Below, one piece after another: positions 9,756-16,821 of a stretch of 64,000 bases of DNA. Within the stretch, counting starts at the first letter, position 1. Every line of letters begins with the position of its first letter. The stretch spans positions 114,539 through 178,538 of the forward strand of contig NZ_JAAUOE010000009.1 in the NCBI RefSeq assembly GCF_017114915.1. The letters run 5' to 3'. Below the pieces are notes generated by a model. It saw only the letters and a list, made by a program, of their open reading frames with translations, made no database searches and had not been told where the DNA came from. The DNA comes from Pseudomonas frederiksbergensis (GTDB lineage: Bacteria > Pseudomonadota > Gammaproteobacteria > Pseudomonadales > Pseudomonadaceae). A program made the position numbers and the translations under genes.

Positions 9756-10700
9756 ATGTATCTGGTGTGTGGTGAAGCGCTGTTCGATTTCTTCAGCGAG
9801 GATGATGCCAGCGGCCTGGCGTCCAAAGTGAATTTCAAGGCCATTGCCGGCGGCTCGCCGTTCAACGTGGCGGTGGGTTTGCGCCGCTTGGGCGTGGATG
9901 CGGCGCTGTTTGCCGGACTGTCGACCGATTACCTCGGCCGGCGTTTGCAGCAGGTGCTGCAGGATGAAGGCGTGCGCCCGGACTACCTCGTGGACTTTGC
10001 CGCGCCGACCACGCTGGCGATGGTGGCGGTCGGTGCCAATGGTTCGCCCCATTACAGCTTTCGTGGCGAAGGCTGCGCTGACCGGCAATTGAAACTGGAG
10101 CACCTGCCAGAACTGGGGCCTGAAGTGCGCGGCTTGCACATCGGCTCGTTCTCGCTGGTGGTGCAGCCGGTTGCCGATACTTTACTGGCACTGGTACAGC
10201 GCGAAAGCGGAAAACGCCTGATCAGCCTCGACCCGAACGTGCGCCTGAACCCCGAGCCGAACATCGAATTGTGGCGTTCGCGGATCGCCACCCTGGTGGA
10301 GCTTGCCGACCTGATCAAAGTCAGCGACGAAGACTTGAGCCTGTTGTACCCCGAGCAGGATCCGCAGCGCGTGATCGAAGGCTGGCTGGAGCATCGCTGT
10401 CAGCTGGTGTTCCTGACCCGTGGCGGTCAGGGGGCGACGGTGTTCAGTCGCGCTCATGGCACATGGTCGGTACCGGCTTGTTCGGTGAAGATTGCCGACA
10501 CCGTGGGGGCCGGTGATACCTTCCAGGCGGCGCTGATTACCTGGTTGACCGAGCAGCAGATGGATTCGGTTGAGGGTGTGCAGCGGTTGAGCCGTGAGCA
10601 GATCGACGGAATGCTCAGGTTTGCGGTGAGCGCCGCGGCGTTGACCTGCAGCAAGACCGGGCCGGATTTACCGTATCGGCAGCAGTTAGAGTTGCGCTGA
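9756..10700 (+). CDS. mtlZ: Fructokinase, PfkB family
   Basis: Protein of 314 aa of the ribokinase/PfkB family. Seen are the N-terminal AGGSPFNVAVGLRRLG motif (31-46) and the C-terminal signature DTVGAGDTF, with the catalytic base at Asp254. It would phosphorylate the fructose formed from mannitol or sorbitol, giving fructose 6-phosphate. An in-frame extension runs upstream into mtlY. I chose ATG 9756 because AAAGAGCG precedes it and the next residues MYLVCGEALFDFF are the usual family start. Last gene of the operon, 13 bp after mtlY. Confidence 0.93.
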   Translation: MYLVCGEALFDFFSEDDASGLASKVNFKAIAGGSPFNVAVGLRRLGVDAALFAGLSTDYLGRRLQQVLQDEGVRPDYLVDFAAPTTLAMVAVGANGSPHYSFRGEGCADRQLKLEHLPELGPEVRGLHIGSFSLVVQPVADTLLALVQRESGKRLISLDPNVRLNPEPNIELWRSRIATLVELADLIKVSDEDLSLLYPEQDPQRVIEGWLEHRCQLVFLTRGGQGATVFSRAHGTWSVPACSVKIADTVGAGDTFQAALITWLTEQQMDSVEGVQRLSREQIDGMLRFAVSAAALTCSKTGPDLPYRQQLELR

Positions 10701-10712
10701 ATGTGAGGAGCT

Positions 10713-10734
10713 CTTCGCGGGCAAGCCCGCGAAG
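10713..10734. repeat. Single REP hairpin after mtlZ
   Basis: CTTCGCGGGC and GCCCGCGAAG form a perfect 10-bp stem with an AA loop, 12 bp beyond the mtlZ stop. It belongs to the CTTCGCGGGCAAGCC repeat family found several times here. No T-tract follows, so transcript stabilisation is as likely as termination. Confidence 0.75.
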
Positions 10735-10883
10735 GCGATCTAATGGGCCATTTAATCCTGCGCCATCCGCCCTTGCTTTTTCATGACGAACGGCATTCAC
10801 CCAGTTAACCATCACTTAACTCCACGGTCCAAACTTTACTAGGACCGCACGCCTTCAGCACCCTCTGACGCCCAGTGCGGCAG

Positions 10884-10905
10884 GTTCGACGCTCTTGCGT
10901 CGAAC
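10884..10905 (+). promoter_or_regulatory. Stem-loop in the leader of the DUF2790 gene
   Basis: GTTCGACGC-TCTT-GCGTCGAAC gives a perfect 9-bp stem with a four-base loop ending 28 bp before the ATG of the next gene. It could be an RNA element of the leader. Function is unknown. Confidence 0.45.
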
Positions 10906-10933
10906 TGTCTTCCCTCTGCACTGGAGACCCATC

Positions 10934-11203
10934 ATGAACATGCGGACATTACTGATCACCACCGCCCTTACCTGCTCGGCGTTCGCCGGTTTCGCTCAGG
11001 CTAATGAGACGGCGTCCTCCCAGGCCGTGCCTTACCACTATGGAATGCAGCTGCATGTGGGCAAGGTCATTTCCATGACCGAACCTTCAACGCTGGAGTG
11101 CAAAGTGATCACGGCTTCCATGAAGTACATCGATAGCGCCTCGGGCAAGCCAGCGGAAATTACGTACCTGAAATTTTCTGACGCGTGCCGTTATGAGAAC
11201 TGA
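10934..11203 (+). CDS. DUF2790 small secreted protein
   Basis: Protein of 89 aa with a signal peptide (MNMRTLLITTALTCSAFAGF, probable cut after AQA near residue 22). The core HYGMQLHVGKVISMTEP and a C-terminal YLKFSDACRYEN are the pattern of the Pseudomonas DUF2790 family. Two cysteines in the mature part could form a disulfide. The function of the family is not known to me; it is periplasmic by its signal. The start at 10934 is preferred to an in-frame codon at 10895, because the signal peptide then starts correctly. Confidence 0.85.
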   Translation: MNMRTLLITTALTCSAFAGFAQANETASSQAVPYHYGMQLHVGKVISMTEPSTLECKVITASMKYIDSASGKPAEITYLKFSDACRYEN

Positions 11204-11249
11204 CAGATGATTTTGATAGGCGCTTGACGGTAGGCCTGGGGGATTCTGA

Positions 11250-11438
11250 GGCTGTGCTTTGACGTCCCACGGGTTTATCGTTGGCTGTTTCGGCCTGGCG
11301 ACGCTGGGCTTCGGCGAATGGCTCAATGGCCATGCCGGGCCGGGTATTTTGCTGGCGATTGTTGTCGAACTGGCGCTGGGCCTGGGGTTTATCCAGACCC
11401 GGCGCGTGTCGCTCGAACTGGGTGAAACGGCCGGCTAA
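11250..11438 (+). pseudogene. C-terminal remnant of a membrane protein gene
   Basis: An open stretch without a start codon or Shine-Dalgarno begins just after a TGA at 11247. It encodes a hydrophobic tail (FIVGCFGLATLGFGEW, then GILLAIVVELALGLGF) that ends in LELGETAG and TAA. It looks like the last one or two membrane helices of a transporter-like protein whose 5' part is gone. The parent family was not identified. Confidence 0.45.
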
Positions 11439-11704
11439 TGGGCTTTTGATTTTGGACTGAACACCTGACTGTGCGTGTTGTGCTCAAGGTCGGTGCGTAG
11501 CTCGGCGATCAGATGATTGATCTCCCGACACCCATTGAGGCGATGGGCGTCTATGCCGGTGACGCACAGGTCGAGATGGTCAGTCTCGCCGTCCGAATAC
11601 ACCTTGACGGTCATCGACAGGTCCGGCGACAGCGTGCATTGGCAGCGTTTCGGGAGAAAACTGCTTTCAACGATATTGCGTAGCTCCAAGGCAGAAAGAA
11701 ACAT
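11435..11704 (-). CDS. DUF1652 small protein
   Basis: Protein of 89 aa starting MFLSALELRNIVESSFLP, the typical opening of the Pseudomonas DUF1652 family. It continues with CQCTLSPDLSMTVKVY and VTGIDAHRLNGCREINHLI. No signal peptide or membrane segment is seen, so it is presumably cytoplasmic. An upstream in-frame extension is possible, but the ATG at 11704 is preceded by a purine-rich GAGAGGGTGG and fits the family start. Function unknown. Its stop overlaps the end of the remnant on the opposite strand. Confidence 0.82.
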   Translation of the reverse strand: MFLSALELRNIVESSFLPKRCQCTLSPDLSMTVKVYSDGETDHLDLCVTGIDAHRLNGCREINHLIAELRTDLEHNTHSQVFSPKSKAH

Positions 11705-12096
11705 GACCACCCTCTCGGTATTGTGAGATTGCCAATCAAAAATCAATGTCGGTCGGAGCTCAGACCGCCCGTTCTTTTTTGTCCTTGCGGGCTTCATCGT
11801 TCCAACGTCCGACCGTTTTCTTGTTTCAACGCCGACTCAGTAAACATCGTGGTCAGCTCAAGACAGCTTCAGCATAAAACATGCCCAGAATTTCGCCCTG
11901 CGGCTCGTCGGCTAATCAAGGGGTTAGTGGAGATGGCAACACTTCGCGTCAGGCAAAATGCAAGAAAGGACTGTTTTCGATACCTGCATTTTGCAACCCA
12001 TCTCTGACGGCGGATTTGCATTGACCGAGGACGGCAGTGAAAATGCGGCCCATCCATTCAGTATCCGCTGACCCCACACACACGCAAGGAGGCATC
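11705..12096. other. Intergenic region before ecotin
   Basis: No gene could be supported in this 392-bp gap. It must hold the divergent promoters of the DUF1652 gene and the ecotin gene. A GAGCTC-centred imperfect hairpin followed by T-rich sequence lies near 11750-11780. Nothing else was recognised. Confidence 0.4.
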
Positions 12097-12579
12097 ATGG
12101 GTACTTTGCCCTTTAACACGACCGTCGGGCTGATAGTTGCCGTTCTATCGTCCGTAGCACAGGCCGCGACACTCGAAGACGTCGCGCCGTATCCCAAACC
12201 GGAGAGTGGCTTTACCCGCCAGGTCATCCACCTCGCCCCGCAAACACAGGAAGACGGCTATCAAGTCGAGATCCTGGCCGGCAAAACCCTGACCGTCGAC
12301 TGCAACCGTCAGCGTCAGGGCGGCATGCTTGAGGAAAAGAACCTCGAGGGCTGGGGCTACCCGTTTTACCGGCTGGAAAAAGTCACCGGCCCGATGAGTA
12401 CCTTGATGGCCTGCCCCGACGGCAAACGCAAAAAGGACTTCGTGCCGATAGTCGGTGACGGTTTCAGGCTGCGCTACAACAGCAAATTACCGATCGTGCT
12501 CTACGTGCCCAAGGACGTCGAAGTGCGCTACCGGATCTGGTCGGCGTCGAGCCGTATCGAGAAGGCCGTTCAGGAATAA
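12097..12579 (+). CDS. eco: Ecotin, periplasmic serine-protease inhibitor
   Basis: Protein of 160 aa with a signal peptide (predicted cut after QA at about residue 23). The mature part follows ecotin closely: [31 protein letters not shown] and [11 protein letters not shown]. The conserved disulfide pair corresponds to Cys69 and Cys106. The reactive-site loop reads STLMACP, so by alignment to the E. coli protein the P1 residue is Leu103 rather than Met. The family dimerises and blocks chymotrypsin-fold proteases such as elastase and trypsin, protecting the periplasm. The start is ATG 12097, with a strong AAGGAGG. Confidence 0.95.
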   Translation: MGTLPFNTTVGLIVAVLSSVAQAATLEDVAPYPKPESGFTRQVIHLAPQTQEDGYQVEILAGKTLTVDCNRQRQGGMLEEKNLEGWGYPFYRLEKVTGPMSTLMACPDGKRKKDFVPIVGDGFRLRYNSKLPIVLYVPKDVEVRYRIWSASSRIEKAVQE

Positions 12580-12590
12580 CCGGTCCTCCC

Positions 12591-13604
12591 TCACGCCGAC
12601 GCGCCGCTCAACGCGGCGCGCTCGGCCACATGGCGCAAACTGTCGAAATTGATATTCGCGCCGGAGTCGATGGCCACCAGGGTCTGACCCCGTGCGCCGG
12701 TTTGCGCCACGTACCGCTTGATCCCGGCCACGGCCAAGGCGCCGGAAGGTTCGGTGATCGAGCGGGTATCGTCGTAGATATTCTTGATCGCGGCACAGAG
12801 TTCGTCGTTGCCGACAGTCAGCACTTCATCGACGCAAAACCGGCAGACCTCGAAACCATGGGCGCCAATCTGCGCGACGGCCACGCCATCGGCGAAAGTG
12901 CCGACGGTTGGCAGGACAACCCGTTCGCCGGCCTGTAAGGCCGCCTGCAAACAGGCGGAATGTTCCGACTCGACGCCGATGATGCGCACTTCCGGGCGCA
13001 GGTATTTGACGTACGCGGCGATACCGGCGATCAAGCCACCGCCGCCCACCGGCACGAAGATCGCATCCAGCGGCCCTTGGTGCTGGCGAAGGATTTCCAT
13101 GGCGACGGTGCCCTGCCCGGCGATCACGTCGGGATCGTCGAAGGGTGAGACAAAGGTGCGGCCGGTTTGCTGCGCCAGGTTCAGCGCGTATTCCAGGGCA
13201 AATGGAAAACTCTCGCCGTGCAGCACTGCCTCGGCTCCCCGGCTGCGCACACCCAGGACCTTCAGTTCCGGCGTCGTGCCGGGCATGACGATGGTGGCGG
13301 CAATCCCCAGCTCACGGGCCGCCAGCGCCACGCCTTGGGCATGATTGCCCGCCGAAGCCGTGATCACGCCACGGGCCTTCTGTTCGTCGCCGAGGTGCAC
13401 CAACTTGTTATAGGCGCCGCGAATCTTGAAGGAAAACGTCGGTTGCAAGTCTTCACGCTTGAGCAGGATCTGATTGCCCAACGCCTCGGACAAGGCTGGC
13501 GCCGCTTGCAACGGTGTGCGCATGGCGAGTTCGTACACCGGCGCGGCGAGGATCTTTTTCACGTAATGCTCAAGCAAGCTCTGCTGGGCGGGGGTGCTGC
13601 TCAT
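12591..13604 (-). CDS. Short threonine dehydratase (catalytic domain only)
   Basis: PLP enzyme of 337 aa of fold type II, deaminating threonine to 2-oxobutyrate, the first step towards isoleucine. The PLP lysine is Lys60 in TFSFKIRGAYNK, and the phosphate-binding glycine loop reads PVGGGGLIAG. The chain ends at NFDSLRHVAERAALSGASA, where biosynthetic IlvA proteins of about 500 aa continue into ACT-like regulatory domains. This copy would therefore lack isoleucine feedback inhibition. The start is ATG 13604, behind CAGGAG. It sits behind an apparent attenuator (13647-13754), suggesting control by charged-tRNA level instead. Serine dehydratase activity is also possible. Confidence 0.88.
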   Translation of the reverse strand: MSSTPAQQSLLEHYVKKILAAPVYELAMRTPLQAAPALSEALGNQILLKREDLQPTFSFKIRGAYNKLVHLGDEQKARGVITASAGNHAQGVALAARELGIAATIVMPGTTPELKVLGVRSRGAEAVLHGESFPFALEYALNLAQQTGRTFVSPFDDPDVIAGQGTVAMEILRQHQGPLDAIFVPVGGGGLIAGIAAYVKYLRPEVRIIGVESEHSACLQAALQAGERVVLPTVGTFADGVAVAQIGAHGFEVCRFCVDEVLTVGNDELCAAIKNIYDDTRSITEPSGALAVAGIKRYVAQTGARGQTLVAIDSGANINFDSLRHVAERAALSGASA

Positions 13605-13646
13605 GGTCGTCTCCTGACTTTGATCGGAGCCCAAGAGACAGAAAGT

Positions 13647-13669
13647 AAAAACCCGCCTCTAGGGCGGGT
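13647..13669 (-). terminator. Attenuator terminator hairpin upstream of the threonine dehydratase
   Basis: On the minus strand the RNA reads ACCCGCC-CTAG-AGGCGGGT followed by a run of five U. This is an intrinsic terminator 20 nt after the leader-peptide stop and about 40 nt before the dehydratase start. Its 5' arm (13663-13668) can instead pair with GGCGGG at 13693-13698. Confidence 0.8.
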
Positions 13670-13688
13670 TGGGTGCTGCAGTCGTGAG

Positions 13689-13754
13689 CTAGCCCGCCAA
13701 ATAAGGAATGGCGGTAATAATGCTTGGCCGGCAACGCAATACGGTGGAAGTCAT
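13689..13754 (-). CDS. Leader peptide of a ribosome-mediated attenuator
   Basis: ORF of 21 codons beginning Met-Thr-Ser-Thr-Val-Leu and containing Ser-Ile-Ile-Thr-Ala-Ile, ending Tyr-Leu-Ala-Gly-stop. Ile, Thr, Val and Leu codons are over-represented, as in ilv leader peptides. The Ile-Ile-Thr codons lie just before an ACCGCC segment (13710-13715). That segment can pair with GGCGGG (13693-13698), which can alternatively pair with the terminator's 5' arm. This is the standard 1:2 / 2:3 / 3:4 arrangement. The Shine-Dalgarno is weak. Translation is inferred, not shown. Confidence 0.7.
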   Translation of the reverse strand: MTSTVLRCRPSIITAIPYLAG

Positions 13755-13852
13755 GGCTGGAAGTTAGCCGGGCGCTGATGGCAAGTCAATGGCCAATTTT
13801 CAACTTCCGCTGTAGGCTAGCGAACCTGCTCATCGTCCCAAGGAAGGAAACC

Positions 13853-13918
13853 ATGAAGTCTGTCGCCCTTCCCCTCATTGCCCTGATCGCGTTCGCCGGC
13901 TACAGCAAGGCCACCTAA
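13853..13918 (+). pseudogene. Signal-peptide-only ORF, probable 5' stub of a small secreted protein gene
   Basis: ORF of 21 codons with a strong AAGGAAGG ribosome site, beginning MKSVALPLIALIAFAGYS: a positive residue, hydrophobic core and small residues, as in a signal peptide. The stop comes immediately where the GC-rich sequence changes to an AT-rich insert (about 13918). The simplest reading is that the rest of the gene was replaced. A genuine micropeptide cannot be excluded. Confidence 0.5.
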
Positions 13919-13922
13919 AAAA

Positions 13923-14300
13923 ATGAAAATATTATTCATCGCTTCGCTAGGGATTTTATCGCTCATTCAAACAGCACTATCCTTTGCCGATAATGCCAAT
14001 GGGAAAGATCTCTATTCACAGAGATGTGCCATGTGCCATGGAACAGATATCAAGGGAACAGGACCACTGGCTAATAAAAGCAATCCTCCTACGCCTGACC
14101 TTACAACATCCGCCTTCAAAAAACGCCTAAATGAATATCCGGGCGTTATTGTGTCATCGATAATACTTCGACCAAATGGAGACTTGATTCCAAGAACATT
14201 GAAAGAGAATGGTGTAACGCTATCGACACACGCTTGGAGCATTAAGGATCTGCGCGATTTAAATCAATACATGAGTAGTGTAATTTCAAAAAATCGATGA
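13923..14300 (+). CDS. Small c-type cytochrome
   Basis: Protein of 125 aa with a signal peptide (predicted cut near residue 22) and one haem c site CAMCH (35-39), followed by GTDIKGTGPLANKSNPPTPDL, the usual class I context. It would be a soluble periplasmic electron carrier. The only Met after the haem site is Met117, inside the last helix. No MP-type axial ligand motif is seen, and His103 lies where that Met often is, so the second ligand is uncertain. The gene is AT-rich compared with both sides, with A- or T-ending codons, a sign of transfer. The partial flavoprotein start downstream may be its former partner. Confidence 0.85.
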   Translation: MKILFIASLGILSLIQTALSFADNANGKDLYSQRCAMCHGTDIKGTGPLANKSNPPTPDLTTSAFKKRLNEYPGVIVSSIILRPNGDLIPRTLKENGVTLSTHAWSIKDLRDLNQYMSSVISKNR

Positions 14301-14590
14301 TTTTTAGATGAGAGCGGGCACAGAAATCCAAGAGCCATTTCAGGGTTGATTACAAACAAATTATTCAGCGAAGAGCTGATGAGACATTAGACATGATCAG
14401 TGGCTCTCGCTGAATTTTCTTCAAACTCTATAATTTATAGGGATAAACTCAAGCGGACAAAAGTTGCAATCGTTGGCGCTGGCCCAGCTGGATTAAGGTG
14501 TCGATCAAGCCGATGGCTTCAGCGCTGGAGTGTCATTCGACCGCTTGCAGCGCACCGTGGGTCAGTGGAAAGCTCTTGATCATCGGCCGC
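14301..14590. other. AT-rich intergenic stretch and insert junction
   Basis: About 100 bp of AT-rich sequence after the cytochrome gene, then the flavoprotein fragment, then about 95 bp of GC-rich sequence up to the stop of the RimK-like gene. In the last part the minus strand shows an interrupted frame (SSAEAIGLIDTLI after an in-frame TGA) that may be a relic. Nothing more was recognised. Confidence 0.35.
14400..14497 (+). pseudogene. 5' fragment of an FAD-dependent oxidoreductase
   Basis: An AT-rich open frame after a stop at 14394 encodes KRTKVAIVGAGPAGL, with the dinucleotide-binding GxGxxG motif typical of the first strand of flavoproteins. At about 14496 the composition switches to GC-rich resident sequence and the protein similarity ends. 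A start codon was not fixed (GTG 14400 is possible). It reads as the truncated second gene of the AT-rich insert. Confidence 0.5.
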
Positions 14591-16177
14591 TCACCACGCC
14601 TGGCCGCGGCGTTTGAGTTCCAGCCGCCGCACGAACTCTTCCAGAACCAGCGTATACAGATCGTCCTGCAAGTAAGCGTCTTCGATACCAGCGTCCATGT
14701 TGGGGTTGTCGTTGACTTCGATCACCACCACTTTGTCGCCGGACTGTTTGAGGTCGACACCGTAGAGCCCATCGCCGATGAGATTCGCGGTTTTCACCGC
14801 CAGTTCAACCACCGCTCGGGGCGCTTCGTGAACCGCCAGGGTGCGGCATTCGCCGTTGATGTCCCGGCCTTTGGCTTTGTGGTTGTAGATCTGCCAATGC
14901 CCCTTGGACATGAAGTACTGGCAGGCAAAGATCGGTTTGCGGTTGAGTACGCCAATGCGCCAGTCGTACTCGGTGTAGAAAAATTCCTGGGCCAACAGCA
15001 ACACCGAGTGCTCGAACAGTTCGGCGGTGGCCTTGAGTAAGGCTTGCTGGCTTTCGACCTTGATGACGCCCCTTGAGAAACAACCGTCAGGGATCTTCAG
15101 CACCAAGGGAAATCCGAGACGCTCGCCTACCCGCTCAAAGTCTTCCGGTCGCTCCTTGTAGAGGATTTCAGTGGCTGGCATGCCCAGTTGATGGCTTTTG
15201 AGCAAGTCAGTCAGGTACACCTTGTTGGTACAGCGCAGGATCGAGGCCGGGTCGTCCATCACCACCAGCCCCTCACTCTCGGCCTTTTTTGCGAAACGGT
15301 AAGTATGGTTGTCGACGCTTGTCGTCTCGCGGATCAGCAGCCCGTCGTATTCGGCGATTCGGGCGTAGTCCTTGCGCTCGATCAACTCGACATCGATACC
15401 CAGTGTCTTGCCGACCCTGACAAAGTTGTCCAGAGCCTTGGGGTTGGAGGGCGGCAATGCTTCTTGCGGGTCGTGCAGAATGGCCAGGTCATAACGGGCC
15501 AGACGCCGGGAACGTGGCAGGCGCCAGATTTTGCGACTGAAACTGTCCAGTGCGTTAGCGAACTGATCTTCCTGATCCTCACGTAACTTATGCAGCCCCC
15601 CGGACTTTACACCGTCGATGTGCCAGCCGTTAGTTCTACGAAACTCAACTAACAATATCGGACTAGGAAAAACCTCGAACAACTGTCGAGCCAATTCCTG
15701 CAATGGCTCTATAGAGGTCTGACCGAAGTACAGAGTCAGGGTAAAACCTTCGGTATCACTGTAAAGATGATGACTTAAGGCCTTTTCCAAGGTTTTATCC
15801 AAATCATCCAGAGCCAGGCCATACAGGGATTTTCGGGTCAGTTCGCTGATGGTCCGTACCGACGGAATCACCTTGTGCCCCCGCGCCTCGGCCAGCAGCG
15901 AGCAGTAATAACCATGCCCGAGGTACTTGTAGCTGCGGCACAGGTTGATCACCTGGACCCGTTTGCCCTGCTCGTTATCGCGGGTCTGTTCGAGGTACTC
16001 CTGGGCGGTGACGATGTCTTCACTGGGGAAGTAGGACGCCCAGTCTTCCTTGCGTTCGACAATGATCATCAACGGACTGGAAGTTCTGTTTGACGCTTTT
16101 AAATAGTTTGCAGAAGTTATTGCTGTCGGCAATGTTTGTTCGGATACTTCGCGCCAATGACCTTGTACCGCTGACAT
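14591..16177 (-). CDS. RimK-like ATP-grasp family protein
   Basis: Protein of 528 aa. The N-terminal half resembles the RimK-like ATP-grasp N-terminal (RLAN) region, including VINLCRSYKYLGHGYYCSLLAEARGHKV. The C-terminal half is an ATP-grasp ligase with KVYLTDLLKSHQLGMP, the nucleotide strand FPLVLKIPDGCFSRGVIKV and the metal-binding end VVIEVNDNPNMDAG. Such enzymes form carboxylate-amine bonds; RimK itself adds glutamates to ribosomal protein S6. The substrate here is not known. The ATG at 16177 is preferred over upstream in-frame codons because the family N-terminus begins shortly after. It is divergent from an acetyltransferase gene 92 bp away, a pairing that suggests a shared modification or small-peptide pathway. 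Confidence 0.8.
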   Translation of the reverse strand: MSAVQGHWREVSEQTLPTAITSANYLKASNRTSSPLMIIVERKEDWASYFPSEDIVTAQEYLEQTRDNEQGKRVQVINLCRSYKYLGHGYYCSLLAEARGHKVIPSVRTISELTRKSLYGLALDDLDKTLEKALSHHLYSDTEGFTLTLYFGQTSIEPLQELARQLFEVFPSPILLVEFRRTNGWHIDGVKSGGLHKLREDQEDQFANALDSFSRKIWRLPRSRRLARYDLAILHDPQEALPPSNPKALDNFVRVGKTLGIDVELIERKDYARIAEYDGLLIRETTSVDNHTYRFAKKAESEGLVVMDDPASILRCTNKVYLTDLLKSHQLGMPATEILYKERPEDFERVGERLGFPLVLKIPDGCFSRGVIKVESQQALLKATAELFEHSVLLLAQEFFYTEYDWRIGVLNRKPIFACQYFMSKGHWQIYNHKAKGRDINGECRTLAVHEAPRAVVELAVKTANLIGDGLYGVDLKQSGDKVVVIEVNDNPNMDAGIEDAYLQDDLYTLVLEEFVRRLELKRRGQAW

Positions 16178-16269
16178 AGTGATTGATCCGTTGGAGAACA
16201 AGACCTTTCCTATTAAGCACGAACTTTTTCGAAAGTCCCGTTTCGTTACGCAACTTTTACGGTGGTCAT

Positions 16270-16821
16270 ATGAATCCTGTTTTTCGCCTGGCGATCGTTG
16301 AAGACCTGCCGGCACTGCTGGCACTCGAACAGCAATGTTTCACCACGGATCGGCTCAACCGGCGCAGTTTTCGATGGATGATCAACCGGGCTCACGGGCA
16401 ACTGCTGGTGGTCCAATGCGGCGAGCAATTGGTCGGGTATGCGCTGGTACTGTTTCACCGGCGCACTTCACGGGCGCGTCTGTACTCGATTGCGATCGCC
16501 GTCGATGCTCGTGGCAGTGGGCTGGGCCAGCAGTTGCTCAAACGTGTCGAGGCCTGCGCCCTTGAGCACGGCTGCGCCTACCTGCGACTTGAGGTGCGCA
16601 TCGACAATCCGATGGCAATTGCTCTGTACGAACGCAACGGTTACCGGCGTTTCGCACTGTTTCATGACTATTACCAGGACCATACCGACGCGCTGCGACT
16701 GGAAAAACCCGTCATTGCGGTTACTTCAACCCAACCTTGTACAACACGCCATCGTCCTCATCGGTCAACACATACAAATACCCATCCGGCCCCTGCCGCA
16801 CATCGCGAATCCGTTGGTTGA
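16270..16821 (+). CDS. GNAT-family N-acetyltransferase
   Basis: Protein of 183 aa, a RimI-like acetyltransferase. The acetyl-CoA loop is seen in IAVDARGSGLGQQLLKRVE (about 78-97), and the late motif LEVRIDNPMAIALYERNGY (about 113-131) is the usual GNAT signature. The last 35 or so residues, after the family end, are encoded opposite the 3' end of the sugar dehydrogenase gene and look low-complexity. The natural stop may have been lost. The gene is divergent from the RimK-like gene, so the two probably share a promoter region. Substrate unknown. Confidence 0.85.
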   Translation: MNPVFRLAIVEDLPALLALEQQCFTTDRLNRRSFRWMINRAHGQLLVVQCGEQLVGYALVLFHRRTSRARLYSIAIAVDARGSGLGQQLLKRVEACALEHGCAYLRLEVRIDNPMAIALYERNGYRRFALFHDYYQDHTDALRLEKPVIAVTSTQPCTTRHRPHRSTHTNTHPAPAAHRESVG

